Position numbers and translations under genes: made by a program
Notes under the pieces: model-generated
What the model saw: only the letters and a program-made list of their open reading frames with translations
Database searches by the model: none
Told to the model about the DNA's origin: nothing
Assembly (NCBI GenBank): GCA_014773175.1
Contig: VXCM01003218.1
Location: forward strand, 1 to 64,000
Direction of reading: 5' to 3'
Origin: Lucifuga dentata
Lineage: Eukaryota > Chordata > Actinopteri > Ophidiiformes > Bythitidae
Length of the DNA: 64,000 nt
In this document: piece after piece, positions 45,018 through 58,190 of the stretch
Numbering within the stretch: position 1 is the stretch's first letter
Layout: the number at the start of each line of letters is the position of its first letter

Positions 45018-48000
45018 TCAGGGCTTCGTGTCTGTCTGTGCCTGATGTTGAGGTCCGTCTGTTTCTACCAGTCTAGTCTGTGAGATCTTGTTCCACCAGC
45101 GCTCTCTGAAGCTCTGCACATACAAACTGGCCAGATTCTCCCCGTCCTGGTTGTCCTCCCTCATCTTCTCTGGGATCAGGTCTTCTGACAGCACCTGGAG
45201 GATGGCAGATGCAGACACACAAGCCGAAAATCGGACCCTCACTACAACATGGCTCGCTTAAACTTCCTGGAATTCAAGCCTTTTTCTCAGTGGGTGCATT
45301 CCGACTTCTTATTTGATTGCTCCTCGATCCTCGCGTGACCCGGAAACCAATCTGGTCCGCCATCTTTAAGGATGTTCTAAAGCACTTATTTCTGTTCTGA
45401 GGACTGAGGATGGAGGCTCTCTGGAGGACACATGAGCAAGGAAACGGGAGACGCTCTTACGCAGAAGTCTATGAGCTGATAGTCACGCCCCTTTTCTTGA
45501 AGTCTGTTTCTGATTGGTCAGATCTGCTACAGCTGATCTGATACACTGACACGCATCTTAATATAACCGCACGAGTTTCAACAAACGTGAACAGAAAAAT
45601 AACAGCAACATCTCAGGTGCAAAATGACTCTGATTATTTATGTTTAATTTTGTCTGACTGATCATCTGTTTAAAACGACTGGACGTGTTTCAGTGCAGCT
45701 CTGAATGATAAAGAATCATAAAACAATGAAACAACCCTTATATCATCACAACGCTAGCTGTATTGATCTGTTCCAACAAACTCCACTGATAAGTTTAATA
45801 AAACATGGAAAAGTTCATTAACGCTGATAAACTTTATATTTTAACTCTCTAAGCAGTGAAACACGCTTAGAAATGTGAGGATCTGTAGATTTCAAGTCAG
45901 ATTGTTCTGCATATGGTCGTTTGTCAAACTGTTCACGTTAATTTTTACAGTAATAATCAGAGGAGAATATTTCATTATTTTATTCTCTTGTAGAAACTAA
46001 AACACAGCAGCTCCAAGCGCTCTGACAGCTGATCAGCTGTGTGACAAGTCACGTCACTTTAAATGATGTTTGAGGAGTAAGGATGTTTCATTTCTCTTAA
46101 ATCGCTGTTCCTCAGTTCCTCAGTTCTCGCTTCTTTTCCTCACCTCTTCCATAGCAGGACTAAGACGCGAGGAAAAGACGCAAGTGAGGGAAACGTGGAA
46201 ACGAATAAGGGACTCGGAATGCACCCAATGTTTACACAAAGAGCGTTCCTCACCTCAGTAAGGACTTGCAACGTTCTTTCTTTGGGATTTAGTCGCTGCA
46301 GTGCCTCATCTGTCCTCTGGAGGGCGCTTTCACTGCGCTGCAGCACAAAGGAGGACTGCTGCTGCTGAAGGATCCTCAGCAGGAGTCTGAAGGAGACGTA
46401 TTATACCCTCATTAGATGATCAAAACACTTATCTTCAGCTCTCAGCACAGAGTTAAAGATCCAATCTGTAATTTAACAGCAAATATCAATTCACTTCCTG
46501 GTAACATAAAACAGACAGAGATGGGTGCCATGAATTACGTCTACATTTTCATTTTAATAAGCAATTTGCTCGCTCAGCCCTGAAGACAAGATGGATTTCA
46601 GTTTGTTGGGTTCAGTTAATGGAATAGTTTGACAGAGTACAACCAAAAATCAATTCAAGAACAACTGATTGTTCTTCATTTTACTTTATATTCTTATTTT
46701 GATAAAGGTAAATGTGGATCTAAATAATACAGATGCAAATGAGCAGTTGTTGTTGTTTGGAGTGACAGGTTTATCAATTTCTATCTAAAATATGACAATT
46801 TCTGGGTGATTCCAAACTTTTTCATGCTAGTCTGTAAGCATATGTGTTTGTTTAGATTACTTTTAAGTTTGTAACTTTTGGGGAACAAATTAGAAACAAT
46901 AATATGAAATGAACTAAGTAGAAATTGAACGAGTAAGTAAGGTTTTGATGAAGTTCTTTCCCACCTACAAACCATCAATGACTCAGTTTTTTCAGTGTTG
47001 AAACTGTGTTGTTAGGTGGTTCTGATATGTTGTGTCCTTCATGTGTGTGTGACAGACTGAAGAACCATCATCAATACGCGCAGTGCACACAAATCTGTTT
47101 GTGTGTGTGTGTGGCCTTTACCTTGTTCTGATGAAACACATGCAGGCCTTCATCCACATTCTGTCCTTGTCGTTCTCTGTTTCCTTCTCAGGTTGCGCCT
47201 CGGTCTGTCCATTGATCGGTTCTCCTGCTGAGTCACATTTCTGTGGCGAACACGATCCTGGCAAATAAACAAATGATGTCAGGCCCTTTACATGTCCTCT
47301 GAATTCAATGAACTAATAAAATATTCACCTGCTGAAGTGACTTCCATGTAATAATATGGGTCTTAAAGGACCATACCGCCCATTTTGCATGTTTGAGTCT
47401 AATATATTCAATTTTCATACATGTAACGTTACTGAANACCATACCGCCCATTTTGCATGTTTGAGTCTAATATATTCAATTTTCATACATGTAACGTTAC
47501 TGAAAATCATTTCCCATAGCATGCTACTGGAACGGTGAGTTAATTTTTTTTTTCCTACCTTACAGACCACCATTGGTTTCAGTTCATTCTGGTATGATAT
47601 TAAAATCAACTTGTTGATACTTGAAATGTTCTTGGGATAGGTAATCCATCATCGCGAACAAGACATGTATTCAGGTTTTGGTTTGAAGTTGCGTAATTTT
47701 AGCATTTAAGCGCAATAAAAAGTGAATGTATGTCTCCACTGGGGAATATAGTCCCAAAAGAAGACCTGCATTTATAAAAAATTTAAACAACCGTGACTTT
47801 ATAAGGCTGTGTAAACACGGATTTTTAAGGTGGGTGTATCACTTGAATATTTGATTTTGAAAGATTAAGAGATTTTGCAAAATATCAGCAACGTATGAAA
47901 ATTTAATATATTAGGCTCAAATATGCAAAATGGCCAGTATGGTCCTTTAAATAAAACAGGAAGTGAGCTGGAGCTTACTTGTGGGTCTGTTGCTGTCCAG

Positions 48001-50258
48001 CAGCTGCAGGCATGTGTGTCCCAGGTTGTACCAGTGCCAGGGGTTAAAGGGCAGCAGGCTGCACAGCTGCTGCAGAGACTCCATCATGGATTCCACAGCT
48101 CCAAAGTGCTGGTAGATGCTAACCTTTAAATTCAAAAAAAAAAAAAAAAAAANAAAAAAAAAAAAAAAAAAAGTTTAAGTAATAAAATTATAACTAAACA
48201 GTAAAATGATGATGTTTTATATAAGCAGTTTTGCACCTTGAGCAGCAGCAGACTGGTCAGATGACAGCTGTTAGAGGCTTCTTTGCTCTGGAGAGACACA
48301 AAGGTATGCTTTAAAGGGCCATGCTGGTGATTTTGCTTGTAGCAGCACATTTACAACCACTTGTGACCATTTTCCGCAGCTTAAAATGCATTTTAAATTA
48401 CTTTTATACCTTTGTGCAGAGACTTGAAACTTGCTTATCACAGATAATCTGTCACAGTAAAGATTTAATCACCTTAACATTTTTTTTAGAGTTATGTTAT
48501 TGCATGGAGTTGATTTGATGTGGTGTGTTTATGTGTTAATAAACATTCAACAACAAAAACGGATGATGTGAATCTTGCAGCTTTGTGTATTAAAAAGATT
48601 CTTCACTGAGACTTATAACCTGTGACAAGCAAGTTACAAGCTTACGCAAGCTGATTTTAATGCTATACTGACACGAATAAAAACACTGGTTGCCTAGAAG
48701 GTAAGAAAAATACAAGTTTGGGACAGATAAGGATCAGTAACAGCTGTTTGTAGAATTACCAGTAAGTCAGTAAACTCCAAAGCCCGCTCTCTCTGTCCCA
48801 GCTTGGTGCAGCATCGGGCCATTCCCTCCAGCACATCTCTCCTGATGCTCAGGTTACTATCAGGGATCCACTGCAGGCAGCTGCTGTACGCATCCAAGGC
48901 TTTCTGAAACACACAGCATGAGAAACACAGCTGGCTTCAAGGACTGTGTATATTATATACCTCAAAATTGAAAATGGAAAGTGACGGCCCAATCAGTGGG
49001 AGAACCAGTGCTGCAGAGGGTGCTGTGCAAAGTTAAGGAAACTGACCCCCATGACATCACAAAGGTTACCTCCTGTTGGTACTGAAGACTCTAAAGAACC
49101 AAAAAGCCACTCAATCCCCTTTTAGCAAATTCAAGCACAACTTTTCGGAATGGCTGCACACTTTCAGGAGAAACAATGATCTTTTACTAAATATCTGAAA
49201 TGAATGATGAATATTTACATACCTGGTAGCTGCCCTGTCTCAAGGATAAGTCTCCTCTAAATTTGTAGACTTTCTGCTTCTCCAAAGAATCATCTGTATC
49301 CACAGCGGTGCTCTCACAAAACCACTGGAGAGAGAAAATGGAGCAACACAAGAATATTACAAATCACTGAGTCAGGTCTCACTGTACATTATTAGTTTTA
49401 ACTAATGGAGCATCTTTTCTTAACACGGTGGTATGTGTAAACCACTGTAATATATGTAGTACATACTTACTACCACATACATATATTGCTGATATTTTAA
49501 AGACAGGCTACGTCTGTAAAGTGTGAAACTATGTCAGGTATTCAAAATGACGTAGTCAAAATCTATTTTAGATAGGTACACACAACATATAGAAACATTT
49601 GTTTTCCAAAAATCCAAAATGAGTATAATCTGCATGTTGAGGCTATTTTTGTATCTGTAATCATATTTAAAAAGCTACAAACCCAACATTATTCACCTGC
49701 TTATTTGAATTGACATGCATCGTGTTAGAAACTGGGGTATAAAATCTGTCTCAAAACAACCATTGATATTAAATTTGTTACGGTGATTAAAAAGGTCACA
49801 GCGGATGGATGAAGCATTGACATTCACAGCTAACCCTAATCATTTTCCTCAACTACCCTTCGTCTTGCCATGGATTCAGAGGCAGACACGTGTAAATCTA
49901 CAAATCTGTAAAAATACTTGGCTAGTTAGCATTAGCGACCGCGAAACCGGCATCAAAACACAAACTTCCACAATGTCAGATAATACATAAAATAATAACT
50001 TGCGAACAAGTTGTTCTCATAAAATAACTTATTCCCACAAAATAATTCTTTGCGCACACAAGCTTAAAAAAAACAAAAAAAACCCAAATCAAAACATAAT
50101 TTAGGACTTTAGGGACCCCGTACTGTCCTGTCAGGCTGTAAGTACACACTCACCTCAGGCTCACACAGCTTTGCGTTGTAGGACGACAAAACGGCAAAAA
50201 CTCGGTCTCTCGCCTCCAAAAACACGGAGTCATCAAACGTGCTTCCAAATATCTCCAT
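45018..50258 (-). CDS. C8orf76 orthologue, TPR-like protein, 8 exons, 330 aa
   Basis: Uncharacterised vertebrate protein predicted to contain tetratricopeptide-like helices; no established biochemical role. Exons in coding order: 50258-50154, 49324-49223, 48903-48760, 48287-48237, 48123-47979, 47257-47122, 46386-46254, 45194-45018. All are GT-AG with consistent phases, total 993 nt. Conserved blocks: GSTFDDSVFLEARDRVF at the N-terminus, SSYNAKLCEPEWFCEST, KVYKFRGDLSLRQGSYQKAL, RRDVLEGMARCCTKLGQRER, LLPFNPWHWYNLGHTCLQLL, KACMCFIRTR and LSEDLIPEKMREDNQDGEN. The order and the PFNPW block are as in human C8orf76 as I recall it; the protein is slightly shorter than human (about 380 aa) in the middle region. 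Intron 4 ends next to a poly-A/N gap (48153). Intron 5 carries a MITE ending 29 bases inside the donor. In human the neighbouring ZHX1 makes read-through transcripts into C8orf76; here a lectin gene lies between them. Confidence 0.93.
47363..47950 (+). mobile_element. TTAA-flanked MITE, copy C (C8orf76 intron 5)
   Basis: Same family and orientation as copy A. It contains a false 67-bp direct copy (47370-47436 and 47438-47504) around N at 47437, so the true length is about 520 bases. Its right end is 28 bases from the C8orf76 exon 5 boundary at 47979. Confidence 0.88.
48134..48172. repeat. poly-A run with N
   Basis: Homopolymer with one N at 48153 in C8orf76 intron 4. On the coding strand it is a poly-T stretch close to the exon 5 acceptor. 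Confidence 0.9.
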
Positions 50259-51575
50259 TGTGAATCGCGAAATGCGTTTAATTACCCGAATTTTCTTTAA
50301 ATCATTGTGTTACAAACCAGAAACGCACAGTATCTCTTTACTCATGGATACAGTCCTTAGCTGTAAGCCGCACGACGAATACACTTTTCACTGATTATGG
50401 TTCCGGACAGAAACGTTCCTAGCTTGAAAACTAAAAGTTGAATGGCAAAAACTTTCAAATATCAACCGTAATTTTTTCAAACATTATTTGTCAATTGCTC
50501 TGAGCCTGTAATGAGTAATGCATAATTTGGCATAAATGTTAACTTTTTTTTTTTTAACTTTAATTTTATTTTATTACAACAGTCTGAAGATTTAATGAAT
50601 ATTGTTTGATCCCATTTCTGAGAACCTTCTACCTGAGAATTTTCATAAGCACAAATATCTTTCCGGAAAGGTTTCACAAAAGGGCAATACCAAAATAAAT
50701 GAGTGACAGCTCTTAAATTTTTTTCTGATAACTACTGACAGGGTAAAATCTATGAATACTTTTGACACTTCTTTCACTTTATTAAACAAAAGTCAAGTTC
50801 TGCCCACTGGCCCCTAAAGGCATCACAACTGGATGTGATATTTGGACAATTACACTGGGGGAGGCATCACAAATAAAAAAAAAAGACAACAGTTTATCTT
50901 GGGGCGTCCTGCACGAAGAACACTGAAAGAACCTGAATCACCCCATCTTGATTCTTGCAATTCTCATCAATACTTGTGTCTTTAAATGTAAATGTCAACT
51001 TCATCCAAAGTTACATTTTTTCCATATAATTATTTATTTTATTATTATTTGAAAGAAAATGTATCTGAAACATTTTGAAGTATATTAAATATGTTTTCAC
51101 ATAAACACATAAAGATCAATAAGCAAATGTAGACAGCTTGTCATTCCAACATGCCAGACATATACTTTAAAAAAAAAAAAAAAGAAATTAAAAGCAATTT
51201 TTTGTTTTGTTTCAATAACAATGATTAGATCCAAAAAGTTCTCTCAGCAATGGTCAAAAACTCTATCATATATTTTATAAAATTAAACATCAAAATACAA
51301 TTGAAGGATACATTTATACCGCTCCCAAGAAAAATATCAGTGTGCTGCATGCATGGACTAAAATATACAGCGTAAATGCACCTTATGAAATGACGTGTCT
51401 GCAGAAAGCTGTTTCTTCTCACATATGAAGAAGTGGAAAATGTGTCTCATTCCATCATCTTCACAGATAAGGTGTTTTTCTGAACCTTAAGACACAAATT
51501 AGCAAAGAAATCATCAAAACACATTCATGCTACTCAACCCCGACACCACAAATAAGAAAAAATAATGATTTTGAT
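50259..51575. other. C8orf76 promoter and lectin 3' flank
   Basis: About 1.3 kb with no recognised exon. The right part is probably the lectin 3' UTR. The left part contains the C8orf76 start region and short CG-containing sequence. No named element recognised. Confidence 0.5.
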
Positions 51576-53175
51576 TTACATGTCACAGATGAACTCAAAC
51601 TCCTCAGTGTCAGGCTGGCTGAACCAGCGATGGTCCCCCGTTTTCTCCATGGCTCCACTCATGTCACACTCTGTTGTGATGTCGTTCCCTTTCCAATGTT
51701 TGAAACCAAAGTATTCATCGCTGATCCAGAACCAGAACTCCAGGACGCAGGTGTAGCGAAGGCCCAGCCACACAAAGGGAGTGTCTGCCTTCATGGCCTC
51801 CAACTCAGCCCAGACCTGCATCTTCTCGTTAGAGACAGAAACCAAGTCCCAGTTCCTCTCCCTGCAGTAATCCACGGCATCTTCCCACGTCTTCTTCATT
51901 TTAATCAACCTCAAGGGTGAATCTAGATTTTTTTTTTTTTTTAAATGACAGTCATTTTTTTTTTTAAATTTAAAAAGAATGATTGAATATTTATATGCAG
52001 CTTTGAGGAGGATCTGATTTGTGCTAATGCACCATTGTTAAAACTGATCTTCTATTGCGAATATATGTTTTGCTCTGATAATAGCATCATCCACAACACT
52101 CTTCATTACAACCACATTACACAAATTGTTACTTTTAATGTAAATGCTTATTCTCAAGTTTTAGAATAAAACAGAGACAACTTATGGGATAAAAGCCGGT
52201 TCACTTTTCACTATCCACCACTGATTCAGAACTGAAGAAGATGAGTGGTGAAACATCTTCAAGACTAAACCGCGAGTTCAGCTGCCTTGGACTACTATAC
52301 TATATATCCAATGTTCCTGAGTAACTGAGAACCTTCAGAGACAAATAAAACTTTCGAAAAATGCAATTTGATTCTTTTTATGTACAGTAGACTCATCCTC
52401 AGATGTGATAATTTACTTATTTCTGTGGCAGTTAATTGGGGAGAGACAGATTGAGTGGATGATATGCAACACATTTTCAGTATATGTTGTTATATTCTGG
52501 CAGCTTCCTGTGGAATTCTTGTGGAATCATTGGATGCTTGTGGATTAAAATTATCAAAAAAAAAAAAAAAANAAAAAAAAAAAAAAAGAAATAATTTTGT
52601 TATTTCTTTCCATGATGTTAAATAGAGAAATGGCATCACCTGGGAAAGAACATTTTTCAGGGTTATGAATGTCTAATGTATTGGAGATCAAAACGTGGCA
52701 CAACAGCAATGTAGCCATCTACAGAGCTCCGTTACCATCAATTTTGAGCAGGTTATGGAGTTTTGTAAGAAACTCTCTAAGGCATTAAAGTGCTCAGGAT
52801 GTTGTGTGCAGTTTGCCATTATTAAGTCTTCTCCTATATTAATGACATAAGCACAATTTTAAGAGGAAACATATCACTGAAACTGTACTCTCACTTGTTT
52901 TCAGTCAGTCAAGTGTTGTGAAAGTATGTAGAATATGACCTGTAAAAATTTACAAATTATTTTGAGAAAGAGAACACTTGCTTGTACCTATTTTTGTGCC
53001 ATTGATCTTGACCTCACACAGAATTAAATGAATTTCCTTCGGGAAGACCACGGTGACATAGCGCCCCTCCAATGGTGCTTTATCACACTCAAATGTTTCA
53101 TTTTGTCCAATGGTGAAGTTTGAGATGGTAACACACCTGTAAGAAAGATAGATGAGAGCGAGAGAGGGAGGGAGG

Positions 53176-53229
<54 letters not shown>

Positions 53230-53685
53230 TTTGTTGTAACACTAGATTGAAGCTAAATGATGCTTACAATGAGTAAAATATTAAATTCCCAGCCAGCATT
53301 TTTAAAGGAGCATACCGACCATTTTACATGTTTTAGCGTAATATATTCAATTTTCATAACATGTTACGTTATTGACAACCATTTCCCAAATGAAACTGTA
53401 TTTTAGCTTTCTTGATATTTTGCAAAACCTCTTAATCTTTCAAAATCAAATATTCAAGCGATACATCTTAAAAATCGATGTCTCGCCTGCTAATAGTTAT
53501 GCAAAATTATGAAGTCACAGTCGTTTCAATTTTTAGATAAACGCAGGTCTTTTTTGGGACTATATTCCTCAGTGGAGACATACATTCACTCTGCATGAAT
53601 GCTAAAATTACATAACTTCAAAAAAAAAAAACATGAATACACGTCTTGTTTGCGATGACAGATTACCTATCCCAAAAACATTTCN

Positions 53686-53716
<31 letters not shown>

Positions 53717-54140
53717 ATCATTCTAGCAGTATGCTTTGGGAAATGATTGTCAGTAACGTTGCGTGAATGAAAATTGAATATATTTGGCTCAAACATGCAA
53801 AATGGCTGGTATGTCCTTTAATGGCTATATTATAAATTGATTCTGCCATATTTAACATCTTTGGAAACATTCGGGATATTTACCAGAATTTAAAATAAAG
53901 CTCTCTAAGTTAGAAAAATGCTTGGGTGCACAAAATGCATTTGTAAAGATGGATCCTCTATTTCAGAGTTTTATTAGTTTTAAAGTAAAATCAGAGATTT
54001 GTAGTTTATTTTAGCACGACAGAATAATTTACCAGCTGCTTGCTAAAATGTATTGATTTTGTGCTTTTAGGTTTTAGTGCATCCTGTATTGCTGTAATGT
54101 ACCTTTGATTGGCCTCAGATATGGGACTTAAAAATAGATT

Positions 54141-54182
<42 letters not shown>

Positions 54183-54207
54183 TTATGCTTCTATTGTCAT
54201 TTCTTAC

Positions 54208-54249
<42 letters not shown>

Positions 54250-55745
54250 TTATGCTTCTATTGTCATTTCTTACAAACTTTCTCTATGATAAAATAAGAT
54301 ACAGATTAGTTTTTATTGTCACTGAGGCTATTAGACAAACTGTATCACAAAAAGCTTTAAACAATTACAGCTGTATTATAACTGGAAAAGCTCGTACTTA
54401 TTTATTAACCATGACTGAAGACCTAAATATTTTGATAAATACCACACATGCTGATGAGGTGTTAATGTAAAACACAGAACTCAAAGGTGAAGACTGTACT
54501 TCTGGTTGGTGATGCCGTTTTGCCCCCGTGAGTTCCCAATATGGATCTCAGCTCCGTTCAGGACAGCATCATTTATTGCACCTATTTTGTTGAAGATGGT
54601 GACAGAGGTGATATTGTAGATACCCAGCAGGTCGATCATCCACCAGGGATTTTCTTCTTTGTCTGTGTGTGCACAGAGTGTTTCATTCCCATCGACAGCT
54701 CTGCTGGAGAAGAGATGACAATAGTTCGATGACTGACAGGTGATGCCCTTCGATGCCACATTTTCTGTGTTGAGAATACATGTCAATCATCAAATAGCAC
54801 AAAGAATATGAAACAATTCAGTTAAATGTTTGTGATTGGTGATTACATATTGATTGTACAAACAAAACCCATCTTGCTCACCTGGTGTGTTTTCACAGTT
54901 CACTAACAGTGTAGTTCCTGTGAAAAGATCATTAAATTATCCTCAATGAGAAGAAACATAAAAAATAACATAGTAAACATCACTACAAAGTAAGAGACCA
55001 TGTTTTCCTGTTTTGTTTTTTTTTTATGTTTTTATTGTTGGCACATGGTAATGCAGTAGTAACTCCACATGAATTTGAGTCTGCCCTGCATTAATGTTAC
55101 AGGAAAAAAAAACCATGTTATGTGAGGAATTATGTACTGTATGTTTTACAAGTTTCAAACATCTATAAGAAGACTTTCATAATGTGGTAAATCACAAGGA
55201 ATGTTAGCCTATACAAGCTTTAAAAACTAAATTGGCTAAAATATGGAAAAATACATCCATGGTCCTCTAAATTTTTAAAAATTGTTTGCTTGTTTTTTAA
55301 GTGGTATATAATCTGCTTTCCACCTGTTCTGCTCAGTATCTGTGGAACCAAGGTTCTATCTAGCGAGCCAGACTGCGTTTATTGATGGTGTATCAAAGTA
55401 TAAACGTGGCTGATTTCTTTCTTTGAGTTTGGCATTTTTTTTGGCATTTCTGAAGAAATTGACAAAATATCAAATACCTCCCAATGTGAGAATCTTTAGT
55501 TATTTTTTTAAATTCCCAAATCTACCCCTGGATCTTGATTGGCACAAAAATTGAATTACTGCAGTTCTTTCCTGGACCATGCCCAACCCTTCCACCAAGT
55601 TTCATCCAAATCACTTAGTAATTTTATTTTTATTTTTTAATAATTCTGCTAAAAACACATAACCAAAAAGATGAGGTTGAAAATATGACCACCTTGGCAG
55701 ATGAAACTCACCTGTCAGACAGATGAAGAACAGAGCCCACTGCAT
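51576..55745 (-). CDS. secreted F-type (fucolectin) plus C-type lectin-like protein, 5 exons, 276 aa
   Basis: Probable secreted lectin, a type used in fish innate immunity. Exons in coding order: 55745-55712, 54917-54882, 54764-54500, 53136-52988, 51922-51576; phases match, total 831 nt. Exon 1 codes a signal peptide (MQWALFFICLTG). Exons 3 and 4 form an F-type lectin domain (about residues 25-160): NVASKGITCQSS, AVDGNETLCAHTDKEENPWW, NGAEIHIGNS, EGRYVTVVFPKEIHLILCEV. Exon 5 is a C-type lectin-like domain (about 163-276): KTWEDAVDYCRERNWDLVSV, FVWLGLRYTC, CDMSGAME, FEFICDM. The usual RGDCCxxR fucose-binding segment reads KIGAINDAVL here. The C-type domain lacks EPN/QPD at the expected site and the WND triplet. 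Both classical sugar sites therefore look lost, so carbohydrate binding is doubtful. Two-domain architectures of this kind occur in fish. The exon 5 acceptor follows a poly-A stretch, so that join is the least certain. Confidence 0.82.
52557..52587. repeat. poly-A run with N
   Basis: Homopolymer interrupted by N at 52572 in the last lectin intron. Probably an unresolved assembly join. Confidence 0.9.
53180..53226. repeat. AG microsatellite
   Basis: AG tract beginning about 45 bases upstream, on the gene's strand, of lectin exon 4. It reads as a CT-rich tract in the transcript and may serve as an extended polypyrimidine tract. Confidence 0.95.
53302..53821 (-). mobile_element. TTAA-flanked MITE, copy D (lectin intron 3)
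   Basis: Same family, orientation of copy B. TTAAAGGAGCATACC at the left and atgtccTTTAA at the right. It includes an N at 53685 before a poly-T run. Confidence 0.88.
54142..54275. repeat. 67-bp tandem copy containing an AAT microsatellite
   Basis: An AAT tract plus 'atttatgcttctattgtcat' and following bases occurs twice, with the second copy offset by exactly 67 bases and no N between them. See the finding on assembly joins. Confidence 0.85.
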
Positions 55746-56416
55746 CTTTGCTCTGCAAGATTAAACAAAAAAAAAAGAAAAGAAAGAAAACTTCAGTCGC
55801 CCATCAGGAAAGATCAATATAAATCAAAAGTTTTACACAAATTAATATTGTTCCATTCAGCTGCGCTAAGTTATCCTCCAGCAAGAGGACAATTATGACG
55901 GTGAAAAAGTGACTGCACTCACCTTGTTGGTCTTTAGCTCTTCTTCCTCTGAGTTCACAGTGGTTTCCTCTCACAGCTACAGATGGATTTGTACTTAGCA
56001 GCCTCGTCTTGGGCCAGCCTACTTTAAAAATAAAGGCACCAAACATCATCCTCTCTCCGTGAAGCAGCGGCTATTTCAATATTCAAAGCAAATATTTACA
56101 TCTGCAAAATCAAGCCTTCTCTTCTGTGTATGAATGTTCCTCCACATACAAATATCTCCATGTTTCCTTCTTACCTGTTTAAACAAAGGGAGGTTGTTGA
56201 AGTGTTGTGACACACATAATAAACTCCTGTACTTTATTTTCATAAACAAATCTACGTCTTGGTACAATACTGCTATTTGGAACTTTGATGCCTTTGCTTG
56301 CTTGTGTTTGTGTCACATACTAACAAGTCAAATTTTCATAAATCTTCTATACCATTCTTTAGCTGAAAATCGAGAATCTAGGTTACAATGTGCGCTTCTT
56401 TGTTCTGCAAACTACT

Positions 56417-57012
56417 TTAAAGGACCATTCCAGTGGTTTTGCATGTTTCAGCGCCACAAATACGACCCACATACACGCTACATTACTGCCAACCATTTTC
56501 AAAAGCATACTACTGGAGTGGTACTTTTCAAATTATTTTTCCTACCTTCCAGGCAGCTACTGGTTTCAGTTCATTCCAGTATGATTTAAAAGTCAACTTA
56601 TAGAGACTTCAAACCTGCTTCAGATGGGTTATCCATCACAGCGAACCAGACGCCGTCACCAAATCTTCACCAAAATTACTTAATTTAACCAACCAAACAT
56701 GGAGCTACATGGAAGAAAATCTATTTCTCTGCCAAGGAATATAGCCCCAGGAGGAGACGGCTTTTACTGAAGCAATTAAAAACAATCATCCCTTCTACAT
56801 TTGAGCCTCAGTGTTAGCAGGCAAAACATAGAATTTTAATGTGGGTGTATCACCTGAATATTTGATTTTGAAAGTTTACCAGATTTTACAAAATAAATAC
56901 GAAAGCTAAAACATGGTTTTATGACCTGGAAAATGGTTGGCAGTAATGTAATGTGTATGCGGGTAGTATTTATTAGGCTCAAACTTGCAAAACCACTGGT
57001 ATGATCCTTTAA
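56417..57012 (+). mobile_element. TTAA-flanked MITE, copy E
   Basis: 596 bases, TTAAAGGACCATTCC to ATGATCCTTTAA. Its terminal repeat 'acccacatacacgctacatt' differs from copies A-D but agrees with copy F, defining a second subfamily. Confidence 0.88.
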
Positions 57013-58190
57013 GTGTAGCTGGGTTCACAGGACAGCTTCATATGGCTTTTATACTCAACAATAAAACATGTAACGAGTGCTGACAAGCAGACATTTTGAT
57101 CAAAATTTATTGGATTTTGTCCTTAAACAAGTAAAAAATATATTTTTTTTCTAAATCAAGCTAAAAATCAAGCCATAGCCTCAAAAACTGTTGGGATTTA
57201 ACTTAACATTGCACAGCCGGGAGCTAAAGTTGATGGCTGCAGGGGCCACAGAAGGAGTTTGTAGCTCTCTAAAGCAAGCCAGCAAGGATGTGCACATAGG
57301 CCGTTTAATCAAAGTTTATAACAGCCATTCTCGTCTTTCAACACATTCTAGATGATCAGTGAGTGAAAATATCTTCCTGCAGACATTAGGGTCAGTTTCA
57401 TAGACACAGAATGAGGAAGCTTATAGTCATGAACCTTGCAGACACATTTTGACCAGCAGAAAATGGACAATAAGTTGTGGGAATCATAATTTAATATGGC
57501 ACAGATAAACTTTTCTTTTTTTTTTTTTAGAAAAATAGTGAACTCCTTCCTTGTTTTAATGTTTTCATATTACGATCACCCCTCTAATTAGCCCATGTTT
57601 GTGTGTTTGTTTGTTTATGAGGAAGACTACCCAAAAAGTTATGAACTGATTTTAATAAAACTTGAATGGTTCAGGGAAGAAAGAGTTCAATTTGGTACCG
57701 ATCCTGACAGATCCAAAAATATTTAGAAATTATAATTATTTTTTTTTAACACTGGGAAACATAGGGTTTTATATATGTTAATAAAAATTCTGTTTCAGTT
57801 ACTGTTAAATGTGCTACAATAAAGGCTCAACAGATCCAAATGGCTATCCAACCTAGACATTACCTACAGAAGGTAAAAACTCTGTTTTTCTTACTAATAG
57901 ACAGGGGTGTACTTACTTCTGACTGATACTGTATTTTGTGTGTGTGTGTGTGTGTGTACATATATGTACATATATATATATATAAAATCTCAATGGGGAA
58001 AAAATCAAGATATGTTTATCCTATGATAGTCTATCAATAGGGGTGATTTGGTCCAGATCTGGATAAGGATCTGGACCAAAAGGTTTTAGACCAGTATCAG
58101 AAAAAGACAAATTTTGTCGAAGCGTGTTCAGTCTTGGTTAAACCCTAATGAGTGACCTTCTAGTTAAAGATAATGTTAGATCAGATCATT

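Noticed and set aside
48311..48400. Possible seventh MITE (TTAAAGGGCCATGC start)
   Set aside because: Only the first dozen bases resemble the family end and no right end was found.
56134..56589. 151-residue open frame on the + strand
   Set aside because: It runs from unique DNA into MITE copy E, has no known domain, and codes through a transposon end.
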